Program-made: the position numbers and the translations under genes | Shown here: positions 1-10,725 of the stretch, in pieces | Position numbering within the stretch: position 1 is the first letter of the stretch | Layout: each line of letters starts with the position of its first letter | NCBI GenBank assembly: GCA_017517805.1 | Contig: JAFWYD010000042.1 | Coordinates: forward strand, 1-64,000 | Reading direction: 5' to 3' | Length of the DNA: 64,000 nt | From: Akkermansia sp. | GTDB lineage: Bacteria > Verrucomicrobiota > Verrucomicrobiia > Verrucomicrobiales > Akkermansiaceae | The notes under the pieces: generated by a model | The model's input: only the letters and a program-made list of their open reading frames with translations | Database searches by the model: none | Told to the model about the DNA's origin: nothing

Positions 1-1
1 C

Positions 2-112
2 AAGTCTTTAGCAAGAATGAGAAAACAAGCAGCGTGGAATACGGCGGTACTGGAGGAGATTCTCTTTACTGCGTTTGCCACAGAAGAAGCAAAAGCGGAA
101 AGTCAACAATAA
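2..112 (+). CDS. C-terminal end of an unidentified upstream gene (partial)
   Basis: Frame 2 is open from the window edge to a TAA at 110-112, giving about 36 residues (ending AKAESQQ). The composition is ordinary for a protein C-terminus and a clear promoter for the next gene begins only 46 bases later, which fits a gene end here. Too little is present to assign a family. Confidence 0.45.
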   Translation, partial: KSLARMRKQAAWNTAVLEEILFTAFATEEAKAESQQ

Positions 113-158
113 AAAGAGTCATCGAAATGCGTTTGCCCTGAGCTGTATACAGCAAATC

Positions 159-187
159 TTGCCAAAGGGAAGGGAATTTGATACAAT
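159..187 (+). promoter_or_regulatory. Promoter of the trkH-trkA operon
   Basis: TTGCCA (159-164), a 17-base spacer and TACAAT (182-187). The -10 ends 8 bases before the GTG at 196, so the transcript would start within one or two bases of the start codon. No Shine-Dalgarno sequence could lie on such a leader. Confidence 0.6.
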
Positions 188-195
188 AAGCCCAA

Positions 196-1986
196 GTGAG
201 ACCGCAAGCTCAGAAAGAATATCGCCATAAAGCACTTGAGTTGCCGGAAGTACTATCCGGCATCCTGGTGTTGTTTGTGGTATTGTGGGAAGCCTGCTTC
301 GAGGGGGTGGCGAATTCTCCGGCGGTGCGCGATGCCTTTGTGCGTTCATCGCATCTGATTTTGTGCGGGCTGGTGTGGTTCAATACGCTGGTGGTGCTGC
401 TGCATTTTGTGGTAGAGTGGGTGCAGCACGGGGTGCCGAGGCGTTTTCTATGGGTCCAGCTTGTGGTGGGTATCGTGGCATCGGCGGTTTTCTACGGTGG
501 CGTGTCCGCATCGCTGGGTCGCTGGGCTTTTCTGACGAGCCTGGTGTGTAGTTTTGTGCTGGGTGGCTTTTCTATCGGCACCATCGGGGCCGTGCTGCGG
601 GCGCGGCGCCGCAGCCCGGTGAAAGGCGGGAGTTGCTGGTCTCCTGCTATGCGCTTTTTTACTTACATGGTGGCGCTGGTGCTGCTGAGTACACTGGTTC
701 TGCTCACGCCGGGGGCTACGTACAAGCCCATAAGCCTGGTCGATGCGTTGTTCACCTGTGCCTCGGCTACTTCTATCACCGGGCTTACGAGTGTGGATGT
801 AGCCAGCACTTTCACCCCGCTTGGTAAGCTGATACTGCTGCTCGATATCCAGATTGGGGCTATCGGGGTCATGACCTTTTCCTATTTTGTGCTCATGATG
901 GTGGGTAAGCGCCTGGCGGTGCGCGATAGTATGTCCGTATCGGGCATGCTGGACCAGCAGGGGGTGAATATCGTGCCATCTCTTCTGCGTGCAGTATTCT
1001 TTGTGACCCTGACGGCAGAAATCGCAGGGGCGGTCTGCCTCTACCACCTGTGGAAAGGCCAGCCTGGTTTCCCGCAGGAGGATTTGTGGGGCTATGCGAT
1101 TTTTCATGCCGTCTCTTCATTCTGCAACGCCGGAATCACGATATTCCCGGCAGGGATGGAGCAGGCCGGGGTTCAGGGGAACCGCCTGGTCCAAGGGGTG
1201 ATGCTGCTGCTGGTGCTGGTTGGAACGGTAGGATTTGGGGTGTATCTGGAAGGCCTGACCCGCCTGAAGGGCCGGCTGAGCGGAAAGCTTCCCTCCCGGC
1301 GCTGGAGCACGAATTCATGGCTCGTGCTGCGCGTGATGTTGATTGTGATGGTGGTGGGCACTATAGGCCTTACGCTGCTGTCGGCATTTGAGCCTTCCGC
1401 GCACCGCGACCAGGGTGGTTTCAATTTGTGGGAATCGCTCTGGAACGCGACGGGTCGCTCGGCTGGTTTTGCGCTGACGGATATTGGTGAATACGGTCCG
1501 GTATACCAGTTGTTTCTGGCATTTCTGATGTTTGTGGGCGGGAATCCTGCCGGTACGGGCGGCGGTGTGTATGCCCCGGTGTTTGCGCTGTGTATCCTGG
1601 AGGTGCACCGCGTGCTCAAAGGCAAGCAGGACCTGGAGATTCACTCCCGCCGCATTGCCCGCAACACGGTGGAGCGTGCCATGGCGACCGTGGTGCTTTC
1701 GATTTTCTGGATTGTGCTGACTACGCTGCTGCTTCTGCTGCTGGAACCGGAGATTGCAAGGGCCCCGCACGGTGTGGTGAAAATGCTGTTTATGGAGGTG
1801 AGTGCCTATACGACTACCGGTTTTGAGTTGGGGGTGCTGCCGCAGTTTTCTGATTTTTCCAAGCTGATTATTACCCTGAATATGCTGTTCGGGCGTGTCG
1901 GGATGTTCACGTTCATGCTGATATTTATCCGCCAGCAGGAGCCTTCACCCATTCGCCTGCCTGAAACCCGCTTACCCCTAACCTGA
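196..1986 (+). CDS. trkH: TrkH/KtrB-family potassium uptake channel subunit
   Basis: A 596-residue polytopic membrane protein that would carry K+ across the inner membrane. The four pore repeats of the superfamily are visible: ITGLT near residue 195, CNAGIT near 313, RSAGF near 421 and TTGFELG near 538, each with the selectivity-filter glycine. The GGNPAGTGGG segment near 449 is typical of TrkH/KtrB. The first ~160 residues add extra hydrophobic segments, making it longer than KtrB (~450). The GTG at 196 is used because the promoter ends just before it. It lies 9 bases ahead of a TrkA-type regulatory subunit, so the pair forms a complete K+ uptake system. Na+ dependence cannot be told from sequence alone. 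Confidence 0.9.
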   Translation: MRPQAQKEYRHKALELPEVLSGILVLFVVLWEACFEGVANSPAVRDAFVRSSHLILCGLVWFNTLVVLLHFVVEWVQHGVPRRFLWVQLVVGIVASAVFYGGVSASLGRWAFLTSLVCSFVLGGFSIGTIGAVLRARRRSPVKGGSCWSPAMRFFTYMVALVLLSTLVLLTPGATYKPISLVDALFTCASATSITGLTSVDVASTFTPLGKLILLLDIQIGAIGVMTFSYFVLMMVGKRLAVRDSMSVSGMLDQQGVNIVPSLLRAVFFVTLTAEIAGAVCLYHLWKGQPGFPQEDLWGYAIFHAVSSFCNAGITIFPAGMEQAGVQGNRLVQGVMLLLVLVGTVGFGVYLEGLTRLKGRLSGKLPSRRWSTNSWLVLRVMLIVMVVGTIGLTLLSAFEPSAHRDQGGFNLWESLWNATGRSAGFALTDIGEYGPVYQLFLAFLMFVGGNPAGTGGGVYAPVFALCILEVHRVLKGKQDLEIHSRRIARNTVERAMATVVLSIFWIVLTTLLLLLLEPEIARAPHGVVKMLFMEVSAYTTTGFELGVLPQFSDFSKLIITLNMLFGRVGMFTFMLIFIRQQEPSPIRLPETRLPLT

Positions 1987-1995
1987 TTAAAGAAG

Positions 1996-2709
1996 ATGAA
2001 ATTTGTGATTATTGGTATAGGCCAGTTTGGCCGTGCGCTGGCGTTGCATCTTGCCTATCTCGGCTTCGAGGTGACAATCCTCGATGAGCGCGAATCTATC
2101 ATAACTGAACTGAAGGACCGGGTGACTTATGCTCTGGTGGGTGATGCCACGGATATTCGCGTGCTGCGCCAGCTGGATCTGGAGGGGGATGATACCTACG
2201 TTATCGTAGCCGTGGGCGAGCAGTTTGAACGCAATCTGCTTATCACCGCGCAGCTCAAGGAACTTGGAGTGACCAACCTGCTGACCCGCAGTGTGAATGA
2301 ACTTCACGGCAAGCTGCTCAAACTGATTGGTGTCAGCGACCTCATCCGCGTGGAGGATGTGGCTGCCCGCCAGTTGGCTGCCCGGTTCACCAACGAGGGG
2401 CTGATGCGCTTGCGCCGCATGGATGCCACCCACTCGCTGGCCGATGTGCGTCTGCCTGAGGAATGGGTGGGACTCAAGCTCATGGATGTGGGCCTGCGCT
2501 CGGAATACCACCTGAATCTGCTGACCGTACGCCGCGGCAAGTTCAAGGAGAATCCTGCGCCGGAGGATGTGCTCTCCGAGCCCGAACAGCCGGTGATAGA
2601 TACGCCCGATGCAAACCTGGTGTTCCAGGTGGGGGATGTGCTGGTCTTGTTCGGCAAGGATAGTGACTTGCAACGTTTTGTGGAAAAATTTGATTTGCAG
2701 GGAGAATGA
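1996..2709 (+). CDS. trkA: TrkA/KtrA-family K+ uptake regulatory subunit
   Basis: 237 residues. The N-terminal Rossmann RCK_N domain begins at residue 1 with GIGQFGRALA, the dinucleotide loop, and an acidic residue after the second strand (ILDERE). A C-terminal RCK_C-like domain covers about residues 140-237. In the family this cytoplasmic ring binds NAD(H) or ATP/ADP and gates the TrkH/KtrB pore. A single RCK unit of this size is KtrA-like, unlike the doubled E. coli TrkA. It follows trkH by 9 bases and overlaps the next gene by four (ATGA), implying co-translation. Confidence 0.9.
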   Translation: MKFVIIGIGQFGRALALHLAYLGFEVTILDERESIITELKDRVTYALVGDATDIRVLRQLDLEGDDTYVIVAVGEQFERNLLITAQLKELGVTNLLTRSVNELHGKLLKLIGVSDLIRVEDVAARQLAARFTNEGLMRLRRMDATHSLADVRLPEEWVGLKLMDVGLRSEYHLNLLTVRRGKFKENPAPEDVLSEPEQPVIDTPDANLVFQVGDVLVLFGKDSDLQRFVEKFDLQGE

Positions 2710-3332
2710 GTGCGCGTGTGATTCTGCCGGAACGATTGTACGCCGGTTATATTTTTGACCTGGATGGTACGCTGGTGGACAGCATGCCGGTGCATTACCG
2801 CGCCTGGCGCTGGGCTTTGCAGAAACATGGAGCGCCGCATCACGTCTTCCTGTGGGAGGAGTTTGTGGCTCATGGCGGCATGGCCGCGCCGGATATCGTG
2901 GCCGATTTGAACGAGAAATATGGGCTGCAGATGAATACCGGGCTGGTAGCTGATGAAAAACGCGAGCGCTACGCCTGGCTCCTGCTGAATGAGACGCTGC
3001 CGGTTATTCCGGAAACGGTCGGCCTGGTGCGCCAGCTCCGGGAGCAGGGGATTCCCTACGCCATCGGTACCGGCAGCATGCCTTCCGGTGCCTGCGAAAC
3101 GCTTCAATCGGCCGGCATTGCAGATTTGTTCCCCATCATGGTCACCCCGGCAGATGTGCCACCGGGGTTTGGCAAACCCAGACCAGATATTTTCCTGCTC
3201 TGCGCGGAGCGCATGGGGGTGAATCCGCAGGACTGTGTGGTATTTGAGGATGCGGAGCCCGGTATTCAGGCCGCAATGGCCGGTGGTATGGATTATGTGC
3301 GGGTGGGCGAATGTGCACCGGTGCGTGATTAA
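2706..3332 (+). CDS. HAD-superfamily phosphatase, beta-phosphoglucomutase-like
   Basis: 208 residues with all HAD motifs: DLDGTLVDS (nucleophile Asp18, general acid Asp20), a TGS motif near residue 123, the motif III lysine in GKPRPD, and FEDAEPG for Mg2+. The helical cap between motifs I and II places it with YqaB/beta-phosphoglucomutase-type sugar-phosphate phosphatases. The substrate cannot be told. It shares an ATGA overlap with trkA. Its TAA overlaps the stop codon of the convergent next gene within a four-base TTAA, leaving no room for a terminator. Confidence 0.85.
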   Translation: MSARVILPERLYAGYIFDLDGTLVDSMPVHYRAWRWALQKHGAPHHVFLWEEFVAHGGMAAPDIVADLNEKYGLQMNTGLVADEKRERYAWLLLNETLPVIPETVGLVRQLREQGIPYAIGTGSMPSGACETLQSAGIADLFPIMVTPADVPPGFGKPRPDIFLLCAERMGVNPQDCVVFEDAEPGIQAAMAGGMDYVRVGECAPVRD

Positions 3333-4144
3333 TTGCGGATTCCGCACCGCTGCACGCATTCCTCCCAGCTGGTGTCGCGGGTCATCAGCCCGGTAAGCCA
3401 TGGTTCATCCGGTAGCTGGCTGGCTCGGTTGAACGCTGCCGGATTCGTGATGCGGGTGAAAAGAACCCGCTTCATGGCACTTTTGGGAATCCGGCGCAGA
3501 CCATAGCCCGCCGGGTGGTTTTCCCGCGCCTTGTGCGATGACCAGACGCAGACGCTATCGCCTTCATCCTTGACCAGGATGACCAGGTGCCCGCGCTCTC
3601 GTCCGCCTATGTGCTCGTTCCACCAGATTTTGAGCACATCGGAAGGCCGGGCATGCTTCCAGTCAGTAAAGTTGAATCCGGCGCGCAGCCGGTGCACCAG
3701 CAAGGCAAATCCCGGGCCGTTTGCGTTCGCGTAGCCCCAGGGTCCCTCGCCATCCTGCACCATGCGGGGCAGCAGGGATTCCCACGCCTCTGGGCTGATG
3801 ATGCGGCGACGATTGGCTGCTTCCCAGTCCAGCAGGGCCGCTAGTGTGGCTACCCAGACGGCTGATGAACAGAATGACGGCTGCGCCACTATGGGTGAAA
3901 ATCGCGGTCGCTGGCTGGCGGCATCCCATTGGAAGGCGTTGACAAGGGCCTGCTTTGCCTGGTCTTCGGTGCTGTAACCACCGGGGCCGTGCCGCTGAAT
4001 CGCCATGATGGCTCGCTGCATGCTTTTCCACCACGGTTGCTGCAGGTGTGACCGGCTGGTGCTGCGTGTCCGGAGCTGCGCGGGCGCTCCCCAGGAGTGG
4101 CTTATCACCAGCAGTGCTGTGAGTATGGTCAGAAACAGGCGCAT
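3329..4144 (-). CDS. Exported protein of unknown function, possibly a cysteine amidase fold
   Basis: 271 residues with a clear signal peptide (MRLFLTILTALLVISHSWGA). A cysteine at FCSSAVW (about residue 92) and a histidine at RGHLVILV (about 190) have the order and spacing of papain-like NlpC/P60 or CHAP amidases, where Cys starts a helix and His sits on a strand. This is only a motif resemblance and I do not recognise the family. It is convergent with the HAD gene and stands alone. Confidence 0.65.
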   Translation of the reverse strand: MRLFLTILTALLVISHSWGAPAQLRTRSTSRSHLQQPWWKSMQRAIMAIQRHGPGGYSTEDQAKQALVNAFQWDAASQRPRFSPIVAQPSFCSSAVWVATLAALLDWEAANRRRIISPEAWESLLPRMVQDGEGPWGYANANGPGFALLVHRLRAGFNFTDWKHARPSDVLKIWWNEHIGGRERGHLVILVKDEGDSVCVWSSHKARENHPAGYGLRRIPKSAMKRVLFTRITNPAAFNRASQLPDEPWLTGLMTRDTSWEECVQRCGIRN

Positions 4145-4217
4145 GTGGGCATTGATTCTAGTACATGCAATACTGCTGCCGCAAGGCGAAAACCGGACAT
4201 AATATGAATAAAATATC

Positions 4218-4245
4218 TTGAAAATTTCTTTTTTTTTATTATGAT
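4218..4245 (+). promoter_or_regulatory. Promoter in an AT-rich island
   Basis: TTGAAA (4218-4223), a 16-base T-rich spacer and TATGAT (4240-4245), ending 6 bases before the ATGATG start at 4252. The stretch 4195-4255 is strikingly AT-rich against its surroundings. A GAGGAA between -10 and ATG could be a Shine-Dalgarno only if transcription starts further upstream. Confidence 0.5.
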
Positions 4246-4251
4246 GAGGAA

Positions 4252-5199
4252 ATGATGAAAAGGGCTTTAATACTGCTTCTTGTCATGCCTCCTGCTGTAT
4301 GGGCTGAGGGATGGTTCAAGGATTGGCTGGATAATACCTCGGCGCTGGCTCAGGAGCTGAGCCATGACTGGCGGCATGAGTTGCCGGAAAGCGGTGTGCT
4401 ACCCAGCTACTTCAACGTGGAGTATGTTTCCCGCATGCGTGAGCGGGGAGGAGGTTCCAGCATCAGCTGGCAGCAGTACAGCCTGAGTCTTCCGCTGGCT
4501 GATCCCCGGCGCTCTGGTGGTGAGAACTGGATGTTTAGTGCATCTTTCAATGCAGATGTGACCCTGCTTGATAAATCCGGGGGATTGCACATCCAGAATA
4601 ACGATTTGTACCATGTCTCCCTTCCGGTATCAGTCATTGTACCCAGGAGCAATGGAAATATGGTGGTGGTTGCGCTTTCTCCTTCCTTTGATTCAGATTT
4701 CGACCAGCGTGAGCATAGCTTCCACATGAATTTACTCGCTACCTATACGGTCAAAAAAAGCGAAACGTTCAGTTATTCGGTCGGCCTTTCCTATGCTCCG
4801 TATGCTGCAGCGTGGAATGTGATGCCTGTGTTTGCCTTTGATTGGCAGATGAATGATGATTGGAAGATGTCATTGAGCGGTTTTTGCCTGAGCGTGATGC
4901 GCGATATGGGGCAGGGGCTGAGCGCTGGCCTTTTTGTGCAAGGTGAGGGTGGCTCCTGGGCGGTTTCTACCCCGGAGGGTACCCGTTTGCTCCGTGTGCG
5001 CTCTCTGGTGGCTGGGTTTACTGTCGAATACGATTTCTCAAAGGAAGGCGAGACGAAACGGGTTGCCTCACTCTCGCTGGGGTCCTCTCTCTCTACTGCC
5101 GTGGATGTTTGCAAGTACAATTCTGACCGCGACCGGGAGGAAAGCCACCACTACCAGCCTGGTCTGTATGTGTCTGCCGGTGTTGATTTCCGTTTTTAG
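4252..5199 (+). CDS. Exported, probably outer-membrane beta-barrel-type protein of unknown function
   Basis: 315 residues beginning ATGATG with a signal peptide cut near AVWA|EGW. The rest alternates short amphipathic strands with turns (for example MNLLATYTVKKSETFSYSVGLSY and GLYVSAGVDFRF). It ends in an aromatic residue, F, as outer-membrane barrel proteins often do. No named family is recognised. The barrel assignment rests on strand pattern and the terminal F, so it is an inference. Confidence 0.65.
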   Translation: MMKRALILLLVMPPAVWAEGWFKDWLDNTSALAQELSHDWRHELPESGVLPSYFNVEYVSRMRERGGGSSISWQQYSLSLPLADPRRSGGENWMFSASFNADVTLLDKSGGLHIQNNDLYHVSLPVSVIVPRSNGNMVVVALSPSFDSDFDQREHSFHMNLLATYTVKKSETFSYSVGLSYAPYAAAWNVMPVFAFDWQMNDDWKMSLSGFCLSVMRDMGQGLSAGLFVQGEGGSWAVSTPEGTRLLRVRSLVAGFTVEYDFSKEGETKRVASLSLGSSLSTAVDVCKYNSDRDREESHHYQPGLYVSAGVDFRF

Positions 5200-5208
5200 G
5201 TGATTCCC

Positions 5209-5712
5209 TCACACATGGCGTGTGACACGCAGCTGCTCGGTGTTAAAGCCGCGCAGCCGCGCTTGCCTGAGCAATTCTGTCAGCAACGATGGTTCGGGCT
5301 GCACCTCCCGGGTCAGCAGCCACAGATAATCGCTACCTATGCCCGATACGAGGGCTGAGCGGTATTCCGGGTCCACGTAGAGGATGTGGTAGGGAGCCCG
5401 GAACCAGAAGTATGGCGGGACAAAGGAGACGGCAAGGATACCTTCGCCTTTGACAACGGCGAGCCCCCGCGACTGTTTCTGCTTTCCCTTTGCGTTTATC
5501 CCACAATTCAGTACTTCTACCCTGCCATCATGCCGCAGTCGGTAATCGGTACAGACCGCTTCCATCCCGGCTTCAAACCAGTTTTCAAAGCGGGCTTGCT
5601 CGTACCAACGGCCCATGTAGCGTGCCAGGGAGATGTTCGTTGCCGGCGTGGTATGAACGAGGGTCTGTCCATGCTTGTTTGCGAAGTAGTGAAAGATACT
5701 CATGAGGCTCAT
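5209..5712 (-). CDS. Lipocalin-family protein (Blc-like)
   Basis: About 167 residues if started at the ATG at 5712 (an in-frame ATG at 5703 is equally possible). The lipocalin first motif GRWYEQARFENWFE, the strand pattern and the GSDYLWLLTREVQP segment match bacterial Blc lipocalins (about 160-180 residues), which bind lipids at the envelope. A longer frame reaches 5865 but would run into the promoter and start of the divergent bamD-like gene, so I reject it. With the start chosen here no lipoprotein signal is seen, unlike E. coli Blc, so location is unclear. Confidence 0.85.
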   Translation of the reverse strand: MSLMSIFHYFANKHGQTLVHTTPATNISLARYMGRWYEQARFENWFEAGMEAVCTDYRLRHDGRVEVLNCGINAKGKQKQSRGLAVVKGEGILAVSFVPPYFWFRAPYHILYVDPEYRSALVSGIGSDYLWLLTREVQPEPSLLTELLRQARLRGFNTEQLRVTRHV

Positions 5713-5790
5713 GCAGGGTTTGAAGGTGGTTCCTGAGGCGGAATTTGATAATAGTTGGAAGAAATAAGACATACTGCCAGAGTTTTGAAC

Positions 5791-5819
5791 TTGCGCCGTT
5801 CGAAGGGAAATGCTATGCT
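5791..5819 (+). promoter_or_regulatory. Promoter of the bamD-like/lptE/rsmI operon
   Basis: TTGCGC (5791-5796), 17 bases, TATGCT (5814-5819). The -10 ends 9 bases before the ATG at 5829, predicting a leader of roughly 0-3 bases. Confidence 0.5.
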
Positions 5820-5828
5820 TGCATTGAC

Positions 5829-6806
5829 ATGAGAAAATTGCTACTGTTACGCCTTTGCGCGGCATCGGCTCTGCTGCTGCCTATGTGTGATTCGTTTGAC
5901 GGACCGCCCCCGATTGGTCAGGTCAAGGCGGTAGACCCTGAGGCAGATGCCTTGATGAGCAAGGCAAAAGCTTTGCAGGCTGAGGGAAAGATTTCGAAAG
6001 CGCGCTCCCCGCTCAAGGAGATTGTGCGCTACCACAGTCTTGCGCCCAATGCGGCAGAAGCGCGTTACCTGCTGGGCCAGTCTTATGAGGCAACCGGTGA
6101 TTACCGGGATGCTTTCAAGGAATACAGTAAGCTTATTACCCGTTACCCGCAGAGTCCCCTCTATGCGGATGCCTTGAATCACCAGCTCACCCTTGCGATG
6201 AATGCAGCAAGCGGAAAGATGATTATCCCGGTTTTCTGGGGGGCGTGGAATACGAAGATGGAGTCTGGCGTGGTCGTGTCGTGGTTGCGAGAGATTATTG
6301 AGAAAGCCCCGTACAATGATATGGCGGCTACGGCATCTTCCATCCTGGCCAAGTTCCTTGTTGACCAGAATCGCCCGGAAGAGGCTCGTGTTGAATACTC
6401 GAAGCTCGTGGAGCGTTACCCGGATAGCCGCTACGCGCCTGAAGCTCAGCTGATGGTGGCGCAGTTGTGGGCCAGCAATCATACCAGGGGTGATAACAAT
6501 CTGGTGAATCTGAGCAATGCGCGTGAGGCGTATGAGGAGTTCACCTTGCGCTTCCCGAAGCATGCATCTGCAAAGAAGGCCCTTTCCGAAGCATCTAACA
6601 TGGATGCACTCATGGTTCAGCAGCAGCTGGAGGTAGGTCGGTATTACCTGGAGCGTTCCAAGGAATACACCTCTGCTATTTTCTGCTTCGAGGATGTTAT
6701 CCGCCAGAAATCCATTAACCCCGCTGCAGCCAAAGAGGCAGGCGAGCTTCTTGCTAAGGCAAAAGCAGCTCTGGCCTTAACCCAGAACCAGTCTCAAAAG
6801 CAATGA
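5829..6806 (+). CDS. BamD/YfiO-like outer-membrane assembly TPR lipoprotein
   Basis: 325 residues. The N-terminus is hydrophobic and ends LLPMC (Cys20), a weak lipobox with Met before Cys and Asp after it. Asp at +2 is an inner-membrane retention signal in E. coli, odd for an outer-membrane protein. Tetratricopeptide repeats follow (AEARYLLGQSYEATGDYRDA, residues about 74-93; EEARVEYSKLVERYPDSRYAPEA, about 185-207), the BamD layout. Family members help insert beta-barrel proteins. The ATG at 5829 is chosen over an upstream in-frame start at 5745 because it gives the signal sequence. It overlaps lptE by four bases. Confidence 0.75.
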   Translation: MRKLLLLRLCAASALLLPMCDSFDGPPPIGQVKAVDPEADALMSKAKALQAEGKISKARSPLKEIVRYHSLAPNAAEARYLLGQSYEATGDYRDAFKEYSKLITRYPQSPLYADALNHQLTLAMNAASGKMIIPVFWGAWNTKMESGVVVSWLREIIEKAPYNDMAATASSILAKFLVDQNRPEEARVEYSKLVERYPDSRYAPEAQLMVAQLWASNHTRGDNNLVNLSNAREAYEEFTLRFPKHASAKKALSEASNMDALMVQQQLEVGRYYLERSKEYTSAIFCFEDVIRQKSINPAAAKEAGELLAKAKAALALTQNQSQKQ

Positions 6807-7312
6807 ATACTCTGAAATTTATAACGACCGGTCTGAGCGCGCTCCTGCTGGCTTCCTGCGGCTATCATCTGGGTGGCGTGAAGCCTGAGCCGCTCAAGGA
6901 TAAGGACACGTTCTGCGTGGAGGTGTTTGAGAATAGTTCGCTACACCCTAGTGCTGGTGTGCTTATGACTACTGCCTTGGCGAATGCCTTGCAGAGCGAC
7001 GGTACATATCGCATGGCTCCACGTGGAAAGGCCGACTTTATTGTCAAGGGCGAAATTGAGCGGATAACACGAGAGTCATTGATTACAAATACTGAGGATA
7101 CCTACGTCAGTACGCAGATTGCGGTCTGTGTCACGGTGGGGTACCAGGTAATCGATAACAAAACCGGCAAGGTGTTGTGTTCCGGGCAGGAGGTCGAGAA
7201 TGCGAGCTTCTTCAATGAAGACGGTAGCAAGGAATCTGCCACGGAAAGCGCCTTGTCGTATGCTACACGACGCATCGCGGATGATATCACGCTTCATCTC
7301 GTGACTAAATGA
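6803..7312 (+). CDS. lptE: LptE-like LPS-assembly lipoprotein
   Basis: 169 residues with a good lipobox (LLASC, Cys19) followed by GYHLGG, the hallmark start of mature LptE. The body matches the LptE fold: a central sheet and a C-terminal helix with SALSYATRRIADDI. LptE plugs the LptD barrel that delivers LPS to the outer leaflet. ATGA overlaps on both sides tie it to the bamD-like gene and rsmI, so two outer-membrane biogenesis factors are made together. Confidence 0.85.
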   Translation: MNTLKFITTGLSALLLASCGYHLGGVKPEPLKDKDTFCVEVFENSSLHPSAGVLMTTALANALQSDGTYRMAPRGKADFIVKGEIERITRESLITNTEDTYVSTQIAVCVTVGYQVIDNKTGKVLCSGQEVENASFFNEDGSKESATESALSYATRRIADDITLHLVTK

Positions 7313-7998
7313 TAGAGTATCCTGTCAGTTTCGTGGGCTTACCTATAGGCAACCGCGAGGATATAACGCGGCGTGCTTTGGCGGTGCTGGAAACGGTGGA
7401 TTGCGTGTGCTGCGAGGATACCCGCAACACGGGTATGCTTCTTTCTCACTACGGAATCAGAAAGCCGCTCATCAGCCTGCATGAGCATAATGAAACCCAG
7501 CGCTCCCCGGAGATTGCTGCGCGTGCTCTGGCGGGTGAGACCTTTGCCGTGGTGACCGATGCCGGGATGCCTGGTGTTAGTGATCCGGGCTATCGCCTGA
7601 TTCAGGAACTGAAGGCTCGCGGTGTATCATTTACCGTTCTGCCGGGACCTTCTGCTGTGGTGACGGCCCTGGTCGGTTCCGGCTTGCCGAGCGATGCTTT
7701 CTTCTTTGGCGGGTTTCTGCCAGTTAAATCCGGACGCAAGGCATCGGTACTGCAGACTGCTGTGATGGCTGACCATACCAGCATTTTTTACGAATCCCCA
7801 TTCCGCATTGTCAAGACGGTTGAGACCCTGGCTGGGATTGATGCAGGGGTTCCCATATGTGTGGCCCGCGAGTTGACAAAGGTGTTTGAAACCTATCACC
7901 GGGGTAGTGCCGCTGCGGTGCTTGCAGAGTTCAAGGCCAAACCCCCGAAGGGGGAGATGGTGCTGCTCATTGGCGGGCAGAATGCCCCGAGAGTCTGA
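7309..7998 (+). CDS. rsmI: 16S rRNA (cytidine-1402-2'-O)-methyltransferase
   Basis: 229 residues of the tetrapyrrole methylase fold. The family motifs are present: GLPIGNREDIT at residues 9-19, CEDTRNTGMLLSHYGI at 35-50, SDPGYRLI and the LPGPSAVVTALVGSGLP glycine loop. It 2'-O-methylates C1402 in the ribosomal P site. It is shorter than E. coli RsmI (286) because it lacks the C-terminal extension, as is common. It is the last gene of its operon and ends just before a bidirectional terminator. Confidence 0.95.
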   Translation: MIEYPVSFVGLPIGNREDITRRALAVLETVDCVCCEDTRNTGMLLSHYGIRKPLISLHEHNETQRSPEIAARALAGETFAVVTDAGMPGVSDPGYRLIQELKARGVSFTVLPGPSAVVTALVGSGLPSDAFFFGGFLPVKSGRKASVLQTAVMADHTSIFYESPFRIVKTVETLAGIDAGVPICVARELTKVFETYHRGSAAAVLAEFKAKPPKGEMVLLIGGQNAPRV

Positions 7999-8005
7999 TA
8001 TGCAA

Positions 8006-8033
8006 AAAAGCCGCACATTAACGTGCGGCTTTT
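8006..8033. terminator. Bidirectional intrinsic terminator between rsmI and purA
   Basis: An 11-base inverted repeat (AAAAGCCGCAC ... GTGCGGCTTTT) around a 6-base loop. It has an A-tract on one side and a T-tract on the other, so it serves both converging operons. Confidence 0.9.
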
Positions 8034-8067
8034 CTGTGGGTTCGGAAGTGGTGAGAAGTACCCCGGT

Positions 8068-10478
<2,411 letters not shown>

Positions 10479-10498
10479 GTGTTAAATTAAGCCGTGGC

Positions 10499-10527
10499 AT
10501 TGTAGCAGCTTTGCATGCCTCATGCAA
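10499..10527 (-). promoter_or_regulatory. Promoter of the carA-purA operon
   Basis: Read on the minus strand: TTGCAT (10527-10522), 17 bases, TACAAT (10504-10499), 20 bases before the carA ATG. No Shine-Dalgarno is seen in the short leader. No PyrR-type or purine riboswitch-like fold was found between promoter and start. Confidence 0.6.
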
Positions 10528-10580
10528 GGCTTTAATTGCATCTGACCCCTAAAATGTGCATGCGCGCGTGCGTACACGAC

Positions 10581-10593
10581 ATCGCTTTTCGGA
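10581..10593 (+). repeat. 13-base direct repeat, copy 1
   Basis: ATCGCTTTTCGGA, repeated exactly at 10667-10679. The two copies bracket the promoter at 10620-10649 and could be operator half-sites. Confidence 0.6.
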
Positions 10594-10619
10594 AAATTCG
10601 TCATTTTGTTCAAGATAGC

Positions 10620-10649
10620 TTGCAATTCTGCAAAAGATGTGTTTATAAT
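10620..10649 (+). promoter_or_regulatory. Promoter of the YqjD/E/K-like operon
   Basis: TTGCAA (10620-10625), 18 bases and a perfect TATAAT (10644-10649). The leader to the ATG at 10726 is about 70 bases, long for this window, and contains one copy of the flanking direct repeat. Confidence 0.65.
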
Positions 10650-10666
10650 AACCTTATCAATAGAGA

Positions 10667-10679
10667 ATCGCTTTTCGGA
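10667..10679 (+). repeat. 13-base direct repeat, copy 2
   Basis: Exact copy of 10581-10593, placed about 11 bases downstream of the expected transcription start. A looser match (ATCGATTCTCGGA) lies at 11092-11104, after the first gene of the operon. Confidence 0.6.
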
Positions 10680-10725
10680 GATATCTCGAGTACCTGGAAT
10701 TAACGAACGTAGTATTTTACAAGTT

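Noticed and set aside
5211..5226. Small inverted repeat TCACAC...GTGTGA at the end of the lipocalin gene
   Set aside because: Six-base stem within coding sequence, no T-tract; too weak for a terminator.
5745..5828. Upstream extension of the bamD-like gene
   Set aside because: Starting at 5745 would bury the signal sequence and cover the promoter at 5791-5819.
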